From assembly GCF_019550795.1 (NCBI RefSeq), contig NZ_CP080545.1, positions 699,001 through 763,000 of the forward strand: a stretch of 64,000 nucleotides of DNA, read 5' to 3'. Both the position numbers and the translations under genes were made by a program. Origin of the DNA: Paenibacillus sp. sptzw28 (lineage in GTDB: Bacteria; Bacillota; Bacilli; Paenibacillales; Paenibacillaceae). Each line of letters begins with the position of its first letter. Position 1 is the stretch's first letter. This document shows positions 62,977 to 64,000 of the stretch, one piece after another. Under the pieces are notes generated by a model. The model worked only from the letters and a program-made list of their open reading frames with translations, was not told the DNA's origin and did not search any database.

Positions 62977-64000
62977 ATGTCATCCACTTTTTTCGGGATC
63001 GAAACAGCCAAACGAAGTCTGTTCACGCAACAGACCGCTTTGAATACGGCAGGTCATAACATTTCGAATGCAAACACAGAGGGGTATTCCCGACAAAGGG
63101 TCGGCATGACCGCTGCCAAACCAATGGAACCGCTCGGTTTGACTAAATCGACGGCAGCCGGCCAAATTGGAACGGGAGTTGAAATAAAATCCATTACCCG
63201 CATTCGGACGGCCTTTCTAGATGATCAATTCCGGAATGAGAGCAAATCACTCGGAAGTTATACGGTTCAATCCGATACGCTGGACAAGCTCCAGGCGATT
63301 GTGAACGAACCGTCAGATAGCGGTTTGCGTACGGTAATGGATAATTTTTGGAAATCCTGGTCCGATTTAAGTAAAGACCCGGAGAACGTAACGGGACGGA
63401 AGGTAGTAAGGGAGAGTGCTCTGGCGCTCACCGATGCGCTGAACCAGATGAGTAAACAACTGAGTGATTTGAGCTCTGATCTTACATCCAACGTCGGTAC
63501 CAAGTCCAATGAAATCAACTCCATATTGACGAATATTTCCGGTCTGAATGCCGAAATCCAACGTGTGGAAAGTCTTGGGGACAATGCAAACGATCTGCGT
63601 GACCAACGCGACTTATTAACCGATAATCTGTCCAAAATCGTCAATATCACTGTTGCGAATACGCCGGAAGGCTACAATATTTCGATGGGCGGAACCAATC
63701 TTGTCACCGGTGGGAGCTTTACCGCTACATCTGCGGCTGCGTTAACTGCTGCGTTTCAATCGGGAGATCTGAATAATGGCGAAGCATACGGCATGCTTTA
63801 CTCCAGAGAAACTTATGTAAGCGATTATCAGAAGCAGCTGGACACGGTAGCGAATACAATTGCTACCGGAGACGTGACCGTTACCATTCCGGCCGGTTCC
63901 GTGCTGCCGGAAGGAACGGTTCTGAATGGTGTGACCTACACAGGCCCATCAAGAACGCTTACATCGGATTTAACCACAACTGTTAAAGGCATCAACGGGC
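62977..64000 (+). CDS. flgK: Flagellar hook-associated protein 1, truncated by window end
   Basis: At least 341 residues are visible and the frame is open to the window edge, so the gene is cut by the window, not broken. The N-terminus MSSTFFGIETAKRSLFTQQT with ALNTAGHNISNANTEGYSRQ is the FlgK signature. The helical region contains LRTVMDNFWKSWSDLSKDPE, NEINSILTNISGLNAEIQRV and ANDLRDQRDLLTDNLSKIV, typical of HAP1. AGGAGG lies shortly upstream of the ATG. FlgK joins hook and filament; flgL is expected downstream. Confidence 0.95.
   Translation, partial: MSSTFFGIETAKRSLFTQQTALNTAGHNISNANTEGYSRQRVGMTAAKPMEPLGLTKSTAAGQIGTGVEIKSITRIRTAFLDDQFRNESKSLGSYTVQSDTLDKLQAIVNEPSDSGLRTVMDNFWKSWSDLSKDPENVTGRKVVRESALALTDALNQMSKQLSDLSSDLTSNVGTKSNEINSILTNISGLNAEIQRVESLGDNANDLRDQRDLLTDNLSKIVNITVANTPEGYNISMGGTNLVTGGSFTATSAAALTAAFQSGDLNNGEAYGMLYSRETYVSDYQKQLDTVANTIATGDVTVTIPAGSVLPEGTVLNGVTYTGPSRTLTSDLTTTVKGING

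Noticed and set aside
1-64000. rRNA, tRNA or prophage genes
   Set aside because: No conserved rRNA segments, tRNA cloverleaf patterns or phage structural genes were noticed; a dedicated tRNA scan was not possible.

Overview
The window reads as chromosomal DNA of a spore-forming, flagellated, S-layer-bearing Firmicute, most likely Paenibacillus or a close relative. The support is gene content and order, not a database search. An 11-gene respiratory complex I operon lacks nuoEFG. The sporulation block murA-spoIID-spoIIQ-spoIIID-mbl-flhO-flhP matches the Bacillus subtilis order. The 3' half carries tagO, degS-degU and comFA-comFC-yvyF-flgM-flgN-flgK, also in Bacillus-like order. Several very large secreted proteins have SLH or copper-amine-oxidase-like stalk domains, a Paenibacillaceae habit. 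Nearly every gene is on the plus strand.

Layout. 0-1.1 kb: an FTR1 iron permease. 1.3-11.7 kb: nuoABCDHIJKLMN, tightly packed and closed by a strong terminator. 12.0-15.5 kb: an SLH-anchored subtilisin with an odd repetitive N-terminus. 15.5-15.8 kb: seven 39-bp tandem repeats, each holding a perfect 8-bp-stem hairpin. 15.8-17.7 kb: ywzB (DUF1146) and murA. 17.76-19.03 kb: an IS3-family element inserted in the loop of the murA terminator. 19.2-25.2 kb: spoIID, spoIIQ, spoIIID, mbl, flhO, flhP and an EpuA-like gene, with recognisable sigma-E and sigma-F promoters. 25.5-34 kb: envelope genes (CDP-alcohol phosphatidyltransferase, fabZ, phosphoglucomutase, a DUF5693 membrane protein, csaB, tagA-like and tagO). 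34.1-54.4 kb: a surface-protein island with three SLH giants, two other secreted proteins and a NAGPA-family protein, interrupted by a spore SASP gene and metK. 54.4-64 kb: degS-degU, a stalk-domain protein, a glycosyltransferase-like fragment, comFA, comFC, yvyF, flgM, flgN and a truncated flgK.

How the genes fit together. tagO and the TagA-like transferase probably start a secondary cell-wall polysaccharide. CsaB would pyruvylate it, and pyruvylated polysaccharide is the known ligand of SLH domains such as those on the protease and the three giant surface proteins here. DegS-DegU, the com genes and the FlgM branch are the regulatory and motility part. The sporulation genes and murA act on the cell envelope during development.

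No rRNA, tRNA, CRISPR array, prophage or plasmid module was seen. The most unusual items are the hairpin-repeat array, the terminator split by an IS, the two start sites on the S-layer gene, and the metK leader that has an attenuator-like hairpin but no visible S-box.
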